A DNA stretch of 20,205 nucleotides from JAUSIF01 sp964620215 (GCA_964620215.1 CAZUJE010000045.1:1-20205), one strand, 5' to 3'; positions 7,252 to 14,734 are shown, counted from the stretch's first letter. Numbers and translations are program-made. The notes: a model not told the origin generated them from the letters alone.

Positions 7252-8484
7252 TTACTCCGCCGCCTGCGCGGGGGTATCCGAAACGAACGGAAGATCGAGC
7301 TTCTTCCAGACTTCCGTCAGTGCCCGCACCAATTGAGCAATCAGAAGCTCGTCATGCAGCGGCGTCGGCGTGATCCGCAACCGTTCGGTGCCGCGGGTCA
7401 CGGTCGGAAAATTGATCGGCTGGATATAGATGCCATGTTCGGTAAGCAGCATGTCCGAGGCCGCCTTGCATGCACCCGCCTCGTTCACCATCACCGGGAT
7501 GATGTGCGTATCGGTCGGCATCAGCGGCAGGCGCGCACGTACCAGCGCTGCCTTGGTCTTGTCCACCTGCGCCTGATGCTGTTCGCGCTCGGCCGAGGAA
7601 TTTTTCAGATGGCGGATGGAGGCTCTTGCCGCCGCGGCCACCGCCGGCGGAAGTGCCGTGGTGAAGATGAACCCCGGCGCGAACGAGCGCACCGCGTCGA
7701 TCACCGCTTTTTTACCCGCGAGATAACCGCCGACCACGCCAAACGCTTTTCCAAGCGTGCCTTCGATCACATCGACACGATCCATCACGCCGTCGCGCTC
7801 GGCGATGCCGCCACCGCGCGCGCCATACATGCCGACCGCATGGACTTCATCGAGATAGGTCATGGCATTGTAACGCTCGGCGAGTTTGCAGATCTCGCCG
7901 ATGGGCGCCACGTCGCCACCCATCGAATAAATGCTCTCGAACACGATGAGCTTCGGGCGATTGCCCGCTGCGGCGAGCAATTCTTCAAGATGCGCAAGAT
8001 CGTTGTGGCGGAAAATGATTTTCTCGCGCCCGGAGCGGCGCACGCCTTCGATCATGGAATTGTGGTTGCCCGCGTCGGAGAGGATCACGCAGTCCGGCAA
8101 AAGTTTCGCGATGGTCGCGATGCCCGTCTCGTTCGAAACATAGCCGGAAGTGAAAACGAGTCCCGCTTCCTTGCCGTGCAGATCGGCGAGTTCCGCTTCA
8201 AGCTCCACAATGGCCCGGCTGTTGCCGGAAATGTTGCGGGTGCCGCCGGCCCCCGCGCCGGTTTTCTTCGCGGTATCGACCATCGCGCTGATCACATCGG
8301 GGTGGCGGCCCATTCCCAGATAGTCATTGGAGCACCAGATCACGATTTCCCGGCTGCCCGCGGGCGAGCGCCAGGTCGCGCGTGGAAACCGCGCGGCGTC
8401 GCGTTCGATCTCGTTGAAGATCCGGTAGCGGCGTTCGCGCCGGAGACCTTCGAGCGATTCCGTGAACAGGCGCTCGTAATCCAT
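7252..8484 (-). CDS. hemA: 5-aminolevulinate synthase
   Basis: PLP enzyme that condenses glycine and succinyl-CoA to 5-aminolevulinate, the first step of heme synthesis by the C4 (Shemin) pathway of alphaproteobacteria. At 410 residues it has the family's usual length. Visible features are NDYLGMGRHP (53-62), the glycine-rich GAGAGGTRNISGN (76-88), the cofactor segment LDEVHAVGMYG (211-221) and the PLP lysine, probably Lys246, in GTLGKAFGVVGGY. The ATG at 8484 (MDYERLF) is chosen over an in-frame start at 8556 because it matches the family N-terminus and has a GGAG-like site upstream; the extra 24 residues do not look like ALAS. It is divergent from the ArsC-like gene across a 280-base region with an AT-rich core. 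Confidence 0.95.
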   Translation of the reverse strand: MDYERLFTESLEGLRRERRYRIFNEIERDAARFPRATWRSPAGSREIVIWCSNDYLGMGRHPDVISAMVDTAKKTGAGAGGTRNISGNSRAIVELEAELADLHGKEAGLVFTSGYVSNETGIATIAKLLPDCVILSDAGNHNSMIEGVRRSGREKIIFRHNDLAHLEELLAAAGNRPKLIVFESIYSMGGDVAPIGEICKLAERYNAMTYLDEVHAVGMYGARGGGIAERDGVMDRVDVIEGTLGKAFGVVGGYLAGKKAVIDAVRSFAPGFIFTTALPPAVAAAARASIRHLKNSSAEREQHQAQVDKTKAALVRARLPLMPTDTHIIPVMVNEAGACKAASDMLLTEHGIYIQPINFPTVTRGTERLRITPTPLHDELLIAQLVRALTEVWKKLDLPFVSDTPAQAAE

Positions 8485-8764
8485 TCCAGTCAGGCTCCAA
8501 GGCGGCTGGCAAAAAGCTGGCTGAGAGACCTTGCCCCGCCATGTTTGCCTGCGCAACGCCAGATTAGAAGCGGCCTAAGGTCGCGTTTTTGAGAGGGCTG
8601 CACCGGCGGATCATGGATTGATTTAAGTAATTGATATTATTGAATAATACTTCAAAATTGTGATCCCGCTGACGCGGCAGGAAAAAGCGACCTTCCACAG
8701 TCATCCGGCTGTCATCTGAATTTCGGAAATCTTTCAGACGGCCAGCGCTCGAAGGGAAGCCTCC
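8485..8764. promoter_or_regulatory. Divergent hemA / arsC-like promoter region with AT-rich dyads
   Basis: This 280-base spacer holds the promoters of two divergent genes. Its core (about 8611-8665) is strikingly AT-rich compared with the surroundings. It contains a perfect 15-bp dyad, TATTATT-G-AATAATA (8635-8649), an overlapping inverted repeat TTGAA-N6-TTCAA (8640-8655), and two further TTGAT words at 8618 and 8631. These resemble half-sites of FNR/FixK-type regulators, but none forms the full TTGAT-N4-ATCAA box. Regulation of hemA by oxygen or iron is known in this group; the regulator here is not identified. GGAAG before the 8765 ATG is the ribosome site of the ArsC-like gene. Confidence 0.5.
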
Positions 8765-9301
8765 ATGTACAACGTACTCGTTCTTTGCACCTGTAATTCC
8801 GCCCGCTCGATCATGGCCGAGGCGATTCTGAGCAAGGAGGGAGCGGGCGAATTCCGCGCATTCTCCGCCGGCAGCAATCCGACCGGGGTGATTCTCCCGC
8901 AAGCAAAATCGCTTTTGACCCAGCTCGGCTACGACTGCTCGAAGCTGCGCTCCAAGAGCTGGCATGAGTTCACGGGGAACGACATCCCCGAAATGGATTT
9001 TATCTTCACCGTCTGTGACGAAGCCCACGGGGAAGTCTGCCCGACCTGGCCCGGAACCCCGATTTCAGCCCATTGGGGCATCGAGGATCCTTCAAAAGCC
9101 GCCGGTAATGCAGCCCAAATCGCGGTCGCCTTTGAAGAGGCCTATCACTACCTGCATCATCGCATTTCGCTGTTCATGGCCCTGCCGCACAAATCGCTCG
9201 ACCAGATCAGCCTGCATGCTCATCTGCGGGAGATCGGGGCCACCGCAAAGGGCGCCACGGACAAGGCAAAAACCCTGAACAGCAAGACTCCGGCGGAATA
9301 A
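8765..9301 (+). CDS. ArsC / low-molecular-weight tyrosine phosphatase-like protein
   Basis: A 178-residue protein of the LMW-PTP fold. The N-terminal P-loop is CTCNSARS, giving the CX5R motif with Cys8 nucleophile and Arg14. Two further cysteines, Cys84 (TVCDEAHG) and Cys92 (EVCPTWPG), lie where thioredoxin-coupled arsenate reductases keep their redox pair, and DP in WGIEDPSKAAG provides the catalytic Asp. This supports reduction of arsenate to arsenite using thioredoxin. The P-loop has Cys10 where relatives usually have Gly or His. The C-terminal 35 residues are polar and Lys/Ala-rich. There is no arsR, arsB or acr3 gene nearby, so an arsenic role rests only on the protein itself. A protein phosphatase role remains possible. 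The start has GGAAG 6 bases upstream. Confidence 0.82.
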   Translation: MYNVLVLCTCNSARSIMAEAILSKEGAGEFRAFSAGSNPTGVILPQAKSLLTQLGYDCSKLRSKSWHEFTGNDIPEMDFIFTVCDEAHGEVCPTWPGTPISAHWGIEDPSKAAGNAAQIAVAFEEAYHYLHHRISLFMALPHKSLDQISLHAHLREIGATAKGATDKAKTLNSKTPAE

Positions 9302-9344
9302 TAAGCCGGAATCCGATACCTCTCGGACACAATCCTGAACGTCG

Positions 9345-9387
9345 TTAACCGTTTGGAAACCATACACCGGGCAAATCTTGCCGGGTG
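9345..9387 (+). promoter_or_regulatory. fliF promoter: CtrA-like box plus ftr/FlbD-like dyad
   Basis: The sequence TTAA-N7-GAAAC (9345-9360) resembles the CtrA box TTAA-N7-TTAAC. Beside it lies a 23-bp dyad, CACC-G-GGCAA-ATC-TTGCC-G-GGTG (9365-9387), with only the single central-arm G/G pair unmatched. The GGCAA..TTGCC core resembles the Caulobacter ftr element bound by FlbD. In Caulobacter CtrA activates fliF and FlbD represses it through an ftr site over the promoter; the same arrangement is inferred. The dyad lies where a -10 element (CAAATCT) would fall downstream of a CtrA-occupied -35. The same layout recurs before flhA. Confidence 0.75.
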
Positions 9388-9423
9388 ACCCGCACATCGC
9401 GCGGGAATCATGGGGGTCCGGAC

Positions 9424-11088
9424 GTGAACAGTTTGGTCGAGTTCATCAAAACACTGGGTGCCGCGCGCATCGCAGCCATGGTCGCAGTGACCGTGGCGCT
9501 GATCGGCTTCTTTGCCTTCGTCATCATGCGGCTGTCGGCGCCCACGATGGCGCCGCTCTTCACCGAACTGACAATCGAAGACTCAAACCGCGTCATCAAG
9601 GAACTGGAATCGCAGGGCGTGCCCTACCAGTTGCGCGGCGACGGCACGACCATCCTCATCCCGAAAGACAACGTCACTCGTTTCCGCATGCGCCTCGCCG
9701 AAGCTGGTCTGCCGCGCGGCGGCTCGGTCGGCTACGAGATTTTCGACAAGACCGACACGCTCGGCACCACCTCGTTCGTGCAGAACGTGAACCACCTGCG
9801 CGCGCTCGAAGGAGAGCTGGCGCGCACCATCCGCTCGCTCGACCGCGTTTCCGCGGCTCGCGTGCATCTGGTCATTCCCGACCGTCAGCTTTTTCAGCGC
9901 GACAAGCAGGATCCCTCCGCTTCCATCGTTTTGAGAGTGCGCAGCCAGCTTGAACAGACGCAGGTGCGCGCCATCCGTCACCTCACCGCTTCCGCCGTGC
10001 GCGGCCTGAAGCCCGAGCGCGTTTCCATCGTGGACGAACAGGGCCGCCTGCTCGCCGATGGCGCGATGGGAGGCGAGACCGGAGTCAGCCTCGCCACCGG
10101 CATCGACGAGCGCAACACCGCATTCGAAGCGCGCATCAAGAACCAGATCGAATCGATTATCTCGAGCGTCGTCGGCCCCGGCCGCGCGCGCGTGCAGGTA
10201 TCGGCGGAAATGGATTACAGCCGCGTCCAGCAGACCTCCGACAGCTACGACCCCGAAAGCCGCGTGATCCGCTCCACCCAAAGCCGCGAAGAAGCGGGTG
10301 AAAACGGCGCTGCGGGCGGCAACGAACAGGGCGTTTCCGTCGGCAACGAGGTTCCAGGCAATAACCAGCAGCGCGGCGCCACCAATCCCCAGCAGGCGCA
10401 GAGCCGCGACTCGAACCGCAAGAACGAGGAAACCGTCAATTACGAAATTTCCCGCACCACGCGGGTGGAAACGCTTGAGCCGGGCCGCGTGAAAAAAATC
10501 TCCGTCGCCGTGCTCGTCGACGGCAACTACACCAAGGGCGCCAACAACAACGAGATGACCTACGCCCCGCGCGCGCAGGAGGAGATCGACCGCATCAGCT
10601 CGCTTGTGCGCACCGCCATCGGCTTCGATCAGAAGCGCGGCGACATGGTTGAGGTCGTAAATCTCCGCTTCGCCGAGACACCGGGCACGCCGCAGATCGC
10701 CGAGGAAGGCGGGCTGCTGTCTATGCTCCGCTTCACCACCGACGACATCATGTATGCGGTCAACCTCGTGGTGGTCGCGATCCTTTCGCTGCTCGTCCTG
10801 CTGTTCGTGGTTCGCCCACTCGTCCGCCGCATCGTAACACCGGATGAAGCCGCCCTCGCGAAACAGCAGGCACCCGCTGTTCTGATGAAATCCGAAAGCG
10901 GTGTCGATGCACCGTTGCAGCCCGTGCAACCGACTCTCGATAATGCCGCTTCACGCATGATCGACTTCGCGCAGATGCAGGGCGACGTGCACCAGCAGTC
11001 GATCCAGAAGGTCGGCGAGCTTGCCACCCGCAACCCCTATGAAACCGTCTCGATCATCCGCCAGTGGATGCACGAGAAGCAGGCCTGA
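9424..11088 (+). CDS. fliF: Flagellar MS-ring protein FliF
   Basis: This 554-residue protein builds the membrane MS ring on which the flagellum assembles. It has an N-terminal membrane segment (about 17-36), YscJ/FliF ring-building domains in the periplasm (about 40-220), a polar Asn/Gln/Gly-rich loop of the beta-collar region (about 288-340), a second membrane segment (about 443-465, followed by RPLVRRIV), and a cytoplasmic tail (about 507-554, ending NPYETVSIIRQWMHEK) that should bind FliG. GTG at 9424 is chosen because VNSLVEFIKTLGAAR matches the family N-terminus and a G-rich ribosome site precedes it. An in-frame GTG at 9385 lies inside the operator dyad and is unlikely. First gene of the fliF-fliG-fliH-fliN-flbD operon. 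Confidence 0.95.
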   Translation: MNSLVEFIKTLGAARIAAMVAVTVALIGFFAFVIMRLSAPTMAPLFTELTIEDSNRVIKELESQGVPYQLRGDGTTILIPKDNVTRFRMRLAEAGLPRGGSVGYEIFDKTDTLGTTSFVQNVNHLRALEGELARTIRSLDRVSAARVHLVIPDRQLFQRDKQDPSASIVLRVRSQLEQTQVRAIRHLTASAVRGLKPERVSIVDEQGRLLADGAMGGETGVSLATGIDERNTAFEARIKNQIESIISSVVGPGRARVQVSAEMDYSRVQQTSDSYDPESRVIRSTQSREEAGENGAAGGNEQGVSVGNEVPGNNQQRGATNPQQAQSRDSNRKNEETVNYEISRTTRVETLEPGRVKKISVAVLVDGNYTKGANNNEMTYAPRAQEEIDRISSLVRTAIGFDQKRGDMVEVVNLRFAETPGTPQIAEEGGLLSMLRFTTDDIMYAVNLVVVAILSLLVLLFVVRPLVRRIVTPDEAALAKQQAPAVLMKSESGVDAPLQPVQPTLDNAASRMIDFAQMQGDVHQQSIQKVGELATRNPYETVSIIRQWMHEKQA

Positions 11089-11096
11089 GGCGGAAC

Positions 11097-12194
11097 ATGG
11101 CAAGCGCCGCAGCACTCGTGGACGCGATTTTCACCCGCAAGCCGGAAAAGGCCGCGGAGAAACCGGCTTCCGGCAAGACGCCGATCCGCATGAACCGTCC
11201 GCTCAACGGCACCGAACGCGCGTCCATCCTGCTGCTGGCGCTCGGCGAAAAACACGGCGCGGACGTCTGGAAGCTGCTGGACGACGAAGAGGTTCGCACG
11301 CTTTCGCTCACCATGTCCTCGCTCGGCACCATCGAGTCCACGGCGGTCGAAACGCTGATGATCGATTTCGTCGGCCAGATGTCGGCGACCGGCGCGCTCA
11401 TGGGCGACTCCGTCGCCACCGAGCGCCTCCTGCAACAATTCCTGCCGGGAGAGCGCGTCTCCACCATCATGGAAGAAATTCGCGGCCCCGCCGGCCGCAA
11501 CATGTGGGAGAAGCTCTCCAACGTGCAGGAAGAAGTGCTCGCGAATTATCTCAAGAACGAATACCCGCAGACGATTGCCGTCGTGCTTTCCAAGATCAAG
11601 CCGGAGCACGCGGCGCGCGTTCTCTCGATCTTGCCGGAAGAACTCGCCCTCGACGTCATCAACCGCATGCTGAAGATGGAATCGATCCAGAAGGACGTGC
11701 TGGAGCGCGTCGAACAGACGCTGCGCACCGAATTCATGTCGAACCTCTCGCAGACCAGCCGCCGCGACAGCCACGAAATGATGGCCGACATTTTCAACAA
11801 TTTCGACCGCCAGGCCGAAACCCGCTTTCTTTCGGCACTGGAAATGGCGAACCGCGAATCCGCCGAGCGCATCAAGACATTGATGTTCACCTTCGATGAT
11901 CTCGCCCGCCTCGATGCCGCCGCGGCACAGACACTGCTTCGCACCGTGGACCGCGGCAAGCTTGCCATCGCGCTCAAGGGCGCATCCGAAGCCGCCCGCG
12001 AATATTTCAAGGCCAATATGTCCCAGCGAGCCGCCAAGCTGCTCGACGACGAAATGGAGACGATGGGTCCGGTGCGTTTGCGCGACGTGGACGAGGCGCA
12101 GACGGCGCTTGTCAATCTCGCCAAGGATCTCGCCGCCAAGGGCGAAATCGTCATTACCAAGAACAATTCGACCGAAGACGAGCTGGTGTACTGA
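11097..12194 (+). CDS. fliG: Flagellar rotor switch protein FliG
   Basis: A 365-residue C-ring protein that joins FliF to the motor and interacts with the stator. The middle domain shows EYPQTIAVVLSKIKPEHAAR (the EHPQ-type motif). The C-terminal domain has the charged torque helix region REYFKANMSQRAAKLLDDE followed by GPVRLRDVDEAQ, close to the usual FliG sequence. The first 35 or so residues are a basic, Ala/Lys-rich extension before the N-terminal domain (NGTERASILLLALGE). ATG 11097 is chosen: GAGGCGG lies just upstream and 8 bases separate it from the fliF stop. The stop overlaps the fliH start by one base (TGATG), so the two are translationally coupled. Confidence 0.96.
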   Translation: MASAAALVDAIFTRKPEKAAEKPASGKTPIRMNRPLNGTERASILLLALGEKHGADVWKLLDDEEVRTLSLTMSSLGTIESTAVETLMIDFVGQMSATGALMGDSVATERLLQQFLPGERVSTIMEEIRGPAGRNMWEKLSNVQEEVLANYLKNEYPQTIAVVLSKIKPEHAARVLSILPEELALDVINRMLKMESIQKDVLERVEQTLRTEFMSNLSQTSRRDSHEMMADIFNNFDRQAETRFLSALEMANRESAERIKTLMFTFDDLARLDAAAAQTLLRTVDRGKLAIALKGASEAAREYFKANMSQRAAKLLDDEMETMGPVRLRDVDEAQTALVNLAKDLAAKGEIVITKNNSTEDELVY

Positions 12195-12853
12195 TGGTTC
12201 TTCTGGAAAAAACAGCGGCACCGGCAAAAGAGGAACCGAAGCGGTTTCTCTTCGACGTCGAGTTCGAGCGCGGAGCGGCAGTGACCTCGGATGTAAAGGC
12301 ACTGCTCGCCGCGGCCGAACAGGACGGCTATCGCCGCGGCATCGCCGAGGGTGAAGCAAATGCCAATGCCAAAATTGAAAAACGCCTCGGTGCCGTGCTG
12401 ACCCTGACGGCCGATCGCCTTGCTGATATCTCGAAAAAATTTGGCGCGCTGGAAAATCGCCTCGAGGACGAGGCCGTTCACGTCGCCATCGCGATTGCCC
12501 GCAAGCTGGCGCCGGCGCTCCTTGCCCGCGAGCCGCTCGCTGAAATTGAAATACTCGTAACCGATGTCCTGAAGCACGTGCGCACCGCACCCCATGTCGT
12601 GATCCGCGTCGCCGAAGACATGATCGAACCGGCGGGTAAGCGCCTGCAACAGCTTGCCGACCAGCGTGGTTTCGCTAACCGCCTCGTGCTGCTGCCTTCG
12701 CCGGATCTCAAGTCCGATGAAGTGCGCGTCGAATGGGCCGACGGCGGTGTCGAGCGCGACCGCGGCGCGATCGAAGCCAGCATCGACGACGCGGTGAACA
12801 ATTATCTGGCGCGTGGCGGTGTCGCCCCAGCCAACACGGAGAAGAACAAATGA
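12194..12853 (+). CDS. fliH: FliH-like flagellar export protein (FlbE)
   Basis: A 219-residue protein placed between fliG and fliN, as flbE (fliH) is in Caulobacter. FliH binds and restrains the export ATPase FliI and links it to the C ring through FliN. The sequence is divergent, as is normal for FliH. It has an acidic N-terminal part, DGYRRGIAEGEANANAKIEKR (about residues 50-70, the small-residue repeat typical of FliH), a helical region, and a C-terminal FliH/HrpE-like domain (VHVAIAIARKLAPALLAREPL onward, then HVVIRVAEDMIE). Its start overlaps the fliG stop by one base and its stop overlaps the fliN start by ATGA. Assignment rests on synteny plus the pattern. Confidence 0.86.
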   Translation: MVLLEKTAAPAKEEPKRFLFDVEFERGAAVTSDVKALLAAAEQDGYRRGIAEGEANANAKIEKRLGAVLTLTADRLADISKKFGALENRLEDEAVHVAIAIARKLAPALLAREPLAEIEILVTDVLKHVRTAPHVVIRVAEDMIEPAGKRLQQLADQRGFANRLVLLPSPDLKSDEVRVEWADGGVERDRGAIEASIDDAVNNYLARGGVAPANTEKNK

Positions 12854-13203
12854 GCGACGACAAGAACCCGCCCCTGCCCGATCTTGAAACAGACGTGGAG
12901 CTGGTGCCGTCGCAGGAAGGCGACGCCGGAGCAATGGAAGGCGATGCCGCGAAATCAGCCGCCGAACTCGAAGCCGTGTTCGACGTGCCGGTTCACGTTT
13001 CCGCCGTGCTCGGCCGCACCCGAATGGACGTTGGAAATCTGCTTCGGCTTGGACCCGGCACTATCCTGGAACTGGATCGCAAGGTCGGCGAAGCCATCGA
13101 TATTTTCGTGAACAACCGCCTGGTCGCGCGCGGCGAAGTGGTCCTCGTGAAGGACCGTCTCGGCGTGACCATGACCGAAATCATCAAGGCCGAACGGGCC
13201 TGA
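12850..13203 (+). CDS. fliN: Flagellar motor switch protein FliN
   Basis: A 117-residue C-ring protein with a single SpoA (surface presentation) domain at about residues 40-112: VFDVPVHVSAVLGRTRM, then LLRLGPGTILELDR, and VNNRLVARGEVVLVKDRLGVTMTEII. The acidic, disordered N-terminus of about 38 residues is common in alphaproteobacterial FliN. The start ATG overlaps the fliH stop (ATGA). FliM is not in the window and must be encoded elsewhere. FliN forms the base of the C ring with FliM and docks FliH-FliI for export. Confidence 0.95.
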   Translation: MSDDKNPPLPDLETDVELVPSQEGDAGAMEGDAAKSAAELEAVFDVPVHVSAVLGRTRMDVGNLLRLGPGTILELDRKVGEAIDIFVNNRLVARGEVVLVKDRLGVTMTEIIKAERA

Positions 13204-13224
13204 TAGGACGATTGGAGACAGATC

Positions 13225-14583
13225 ATGCGGCTCCTCATCATTGGATCGCTCAAGGGCCAGCTCAGCGTCGCGACGAAAATCGCCGTGGATCGCGGCGCTG
13301 CCGTCACCCACGCCACCGACATCGACCAGGGCTTGCGCGTATTGCGCGGCAAGGGTGCCGACCTCGTGATGGTAGATGTCGCCATCGATATCCGCGATCT
13401 CGTGCAGAAACTTTCGGATGAGCGCATTCATGCGGCCATCGTCGCCTGCGGCGTGGACAATGATGCGCGGGCGGCTGCTGGCGCCATTCAGGCCGGTGCC
13501 AAGGAATACATCCCGCTGCCGCCCGATCCCGAACTAATCGCCGCCGTGCTCGCCGCCGTCGCCGACGACGCGCGTGATCTCATCTATCGCGATGAGTCGA
13601 TGGCACAGGTCGTCAAGCTCGCCGCCCAGGTCGCAACTTCCGAAGCCTCCATTCTGATTACCGGCGAAAGCGGCACCGGCAAGGAAATGATCGCGCGCTT
13701 CGTGCATGAGAAAAGTGCGCGCGCGAACAAGCCGTTCATCTGCGTGAATTGCGCCGCGATTCCGGAAAACCTGCTTGAATCCGAACTGTTCGGCCATGAG
13801 AAAGGCGCCTTCACCGGCGCCGTCGCCCGCCGCATCGGAAAATTCGAGGAAGCTGACGGCGGCACGCTGCTGCTCGACGAAATTTCCGAGATGGACGTGC
13901 GGCTTCAAGCCAAATTATTGCGCGCCATTCAGGAGCGCGTGATCGACCGCGTCGGCGGCACCAAGCCGGTGCCGGTGAATATCCGCATCATCGCAACCTC
14001 GAACCGTAATCTTGCCGACGAAGTGCGCGACGGCAGTTTCAGGGAAGACCTGCTCTATCGCTTGAACGTCGTGAACCTGAAAATTCCACCGCTGCGCTCG
14101 CGCCCGGCGGATATTCTCGAACTCGCCAATCATTTCGCCCGCCGCTACGCTGAATCGAATAATCTTCCAGTACGGCCGATTGCGTCCGACGCGCGCCAGG
14201 AACTCACCCGTGCGCGCTGGCCCGGCAAAGTCCGCCAACTGGAAAACACCATTCACCGCGCGGTCTTACTTTCGACCGGCACCGAAATTGGCATTGAAGC
14301 GATCCGGCTGCCGGATGGCTCCAAGCTTGCCGAAGCGCCGCGCAGCGCGGCAGAAAAAGCCGCGCAGGTCGCGGGTGAAGTGGTCTCAGCAAATTTGGTG
14401 GGCCGCACAGTAGCCGACGTGGAACGCGATCTCATTCTGGAGACGCTGAAACATTGCCTCGGCAACCGCACTCACGCCGCCAATATTCTCGGCATCTCGA
14501 TCCGGACGCTGCGGAACAAGCTCAACGAATACACTTCGACGGGCTTTGCGGTTCAGGCGCCGGGAACGGGCGTCGCCGCCTGA
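13225..14583 (+). CDS. flbD: FlbD-like sigma-54-dependent flagellar regulator
   Basis: A 452-residue NtrC-family protein. Residues 1-115 form a receiver-like domain that keeps Asp51 (LVMVDVAID) but lacks the acidic pair near position 8-9 (IIGSLKG instead) and the conserved Lys (YIPLPP), so normal phosphorylation is unlikely. The AAA+ domain (about 120-350) has Walker A GESGTGKE (147-154), the sigma-54 loop GAFTGA (194-199), and Walker B TLLLDE (214-219). The C-terminus has a Fis-type helix-turn-helix (THAANILGISIRTLRNKLNEY). In Caulobacter FlbD activates late sigma-54 flagellar genes and represses the fliF operon through ftr sites, with FliX as partner. GGAG precedes the start. Last gene of the fliF operon; a terminator follows. 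Confidence 0.93.
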   Translation: MRLLIIGSLKGQLSVATKIAVDRGAAVTHATDIDQGLRVLRGKGADLVMVDVAIDIRDLVQKLSDERIHAAIVACGVDNDARAAAGAIQAGAKEYIPLPPDPELIAAVLAAVADDARDLIYRDESMAQVVKLAAQVATSEASILITGESGTGKEMIARFVHEKSARANKPFICVNCAAIPENLLESELFGHEKGAFTGAVARRIGKFEEADGGTLLLDEISEMDVRLQAKLLRAIQERVIDRVGGTKPVPVNIRIIATSNRNLADEVRDGSFREDLLYRLNVVNLKIPPLRSRPADILELANHFARRYAESNNLPVRPIASDARQELTRARWPGKVRQLENTIHRAVLLSTGTEIGIEAIRLPDGSKLAEAPRSAAEKAAQVAGEVVSANLVGRTVADVERDLILETLKHCLGNRTHAANILGISIRTLRNKLNEYTSTGFAVQAPGTGVAA

Positions 14584-14606
14584 TTCGTCGCGCACGAAAA
14601 GGTCGG

Positions 14607-14637
14607 ATGGCCGGGTCATTCCCGGCCATTTTCTTTT
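14607..14637 (+). terminator. Rho-independent terminator after flbD
   Basis: A 9-bp perfect stem, ATGGCCGGG / CCCGGCCAT, with a TCATT loop (14607-14629) is followed by TTTTCTTTT. It lies 24 bases after the flbD stop on the plus strand and separates the fliF operon from flhA. Confidence 0.9.
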
Positions 14638-14656
14638 GGGCCTTTCCTAACCCCCG

Positions 14657-14697
14657 TTAACCATTCGCTAACCATAAACCCGGCAAATATTGCCGGG
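14657..14697 (+). promoter_or_regulatory. flhA promoter: CtrA box plus ftr/FlbD-like dyad
   Basis: TTAA-N7-CTAAC (14657-14672) is a near-consensus CtrA box. The dyad CCCGGCAA-ATA-TTGCCGGG (14679-14697) has perfect 8-bp arms around a 3-base centre and resembles the Caulobacter ftr element. The distance from the first T of TTAA to the dyad centre is 31 bp, the same as before fliF, and the distance to the start codon is similar (47 versus 48 bp from the centre). This supports a shared promoter design activated by CtrA, with the dyad over the expected -10. Confidence 0.78.
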
Positions 14698-14734
14698 GAC
14701 TGGCGGCCAAGCCGGCCCGATTCGCAGGGTAGGT

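Noticed and set aside
8485..8556. Upstream start at 8556 for hemA
   Set aside because: The 24 extra residues do not resemble the family, and the ATG at 8484 has a ribosome site and the expected N-terminus.
7192..8592. A 466-codon open frame on the plus strand across hemA
   Set aside because: His/Arg-rich translation without domains; it is the complement of hemA.
8618..8655. A complete FNR/FixK box upstream of hemA
   Set aside because: TTGAT words occur, but no TTGAT-N4-ATCAA dyad is complete; only partial matches.
9365..9387. A sigma-54 (-24/-12) promoter in the GGGCAAATCTTGC region of fliF
   Set aside because: GG to GC spacing is about 8-9 bases instead of 10, and the sequence is better explained as a dyad, with the same dyad before flhA.
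9385..9423. An in-frame upstream GTG at 9385 as fliF start
   Set aside because: It lies inside the operator dyad, and the added 13 residues do not match the FliF N-terminus; GTG 9424 fits.
9583..10929. A 448-codon open frame on the minus strand across fliF
   Set aside because: It is antisense to a clear fliF gene, has no recognisable domain, and long open frames opposite GC-rich genes are expected.
11037..12590. A 517-codon open frame on the minus strand across fliG and fliH
   Set aside because: Antisense to conserved flagellar genes, with no family resemblance; explained by codon bias.
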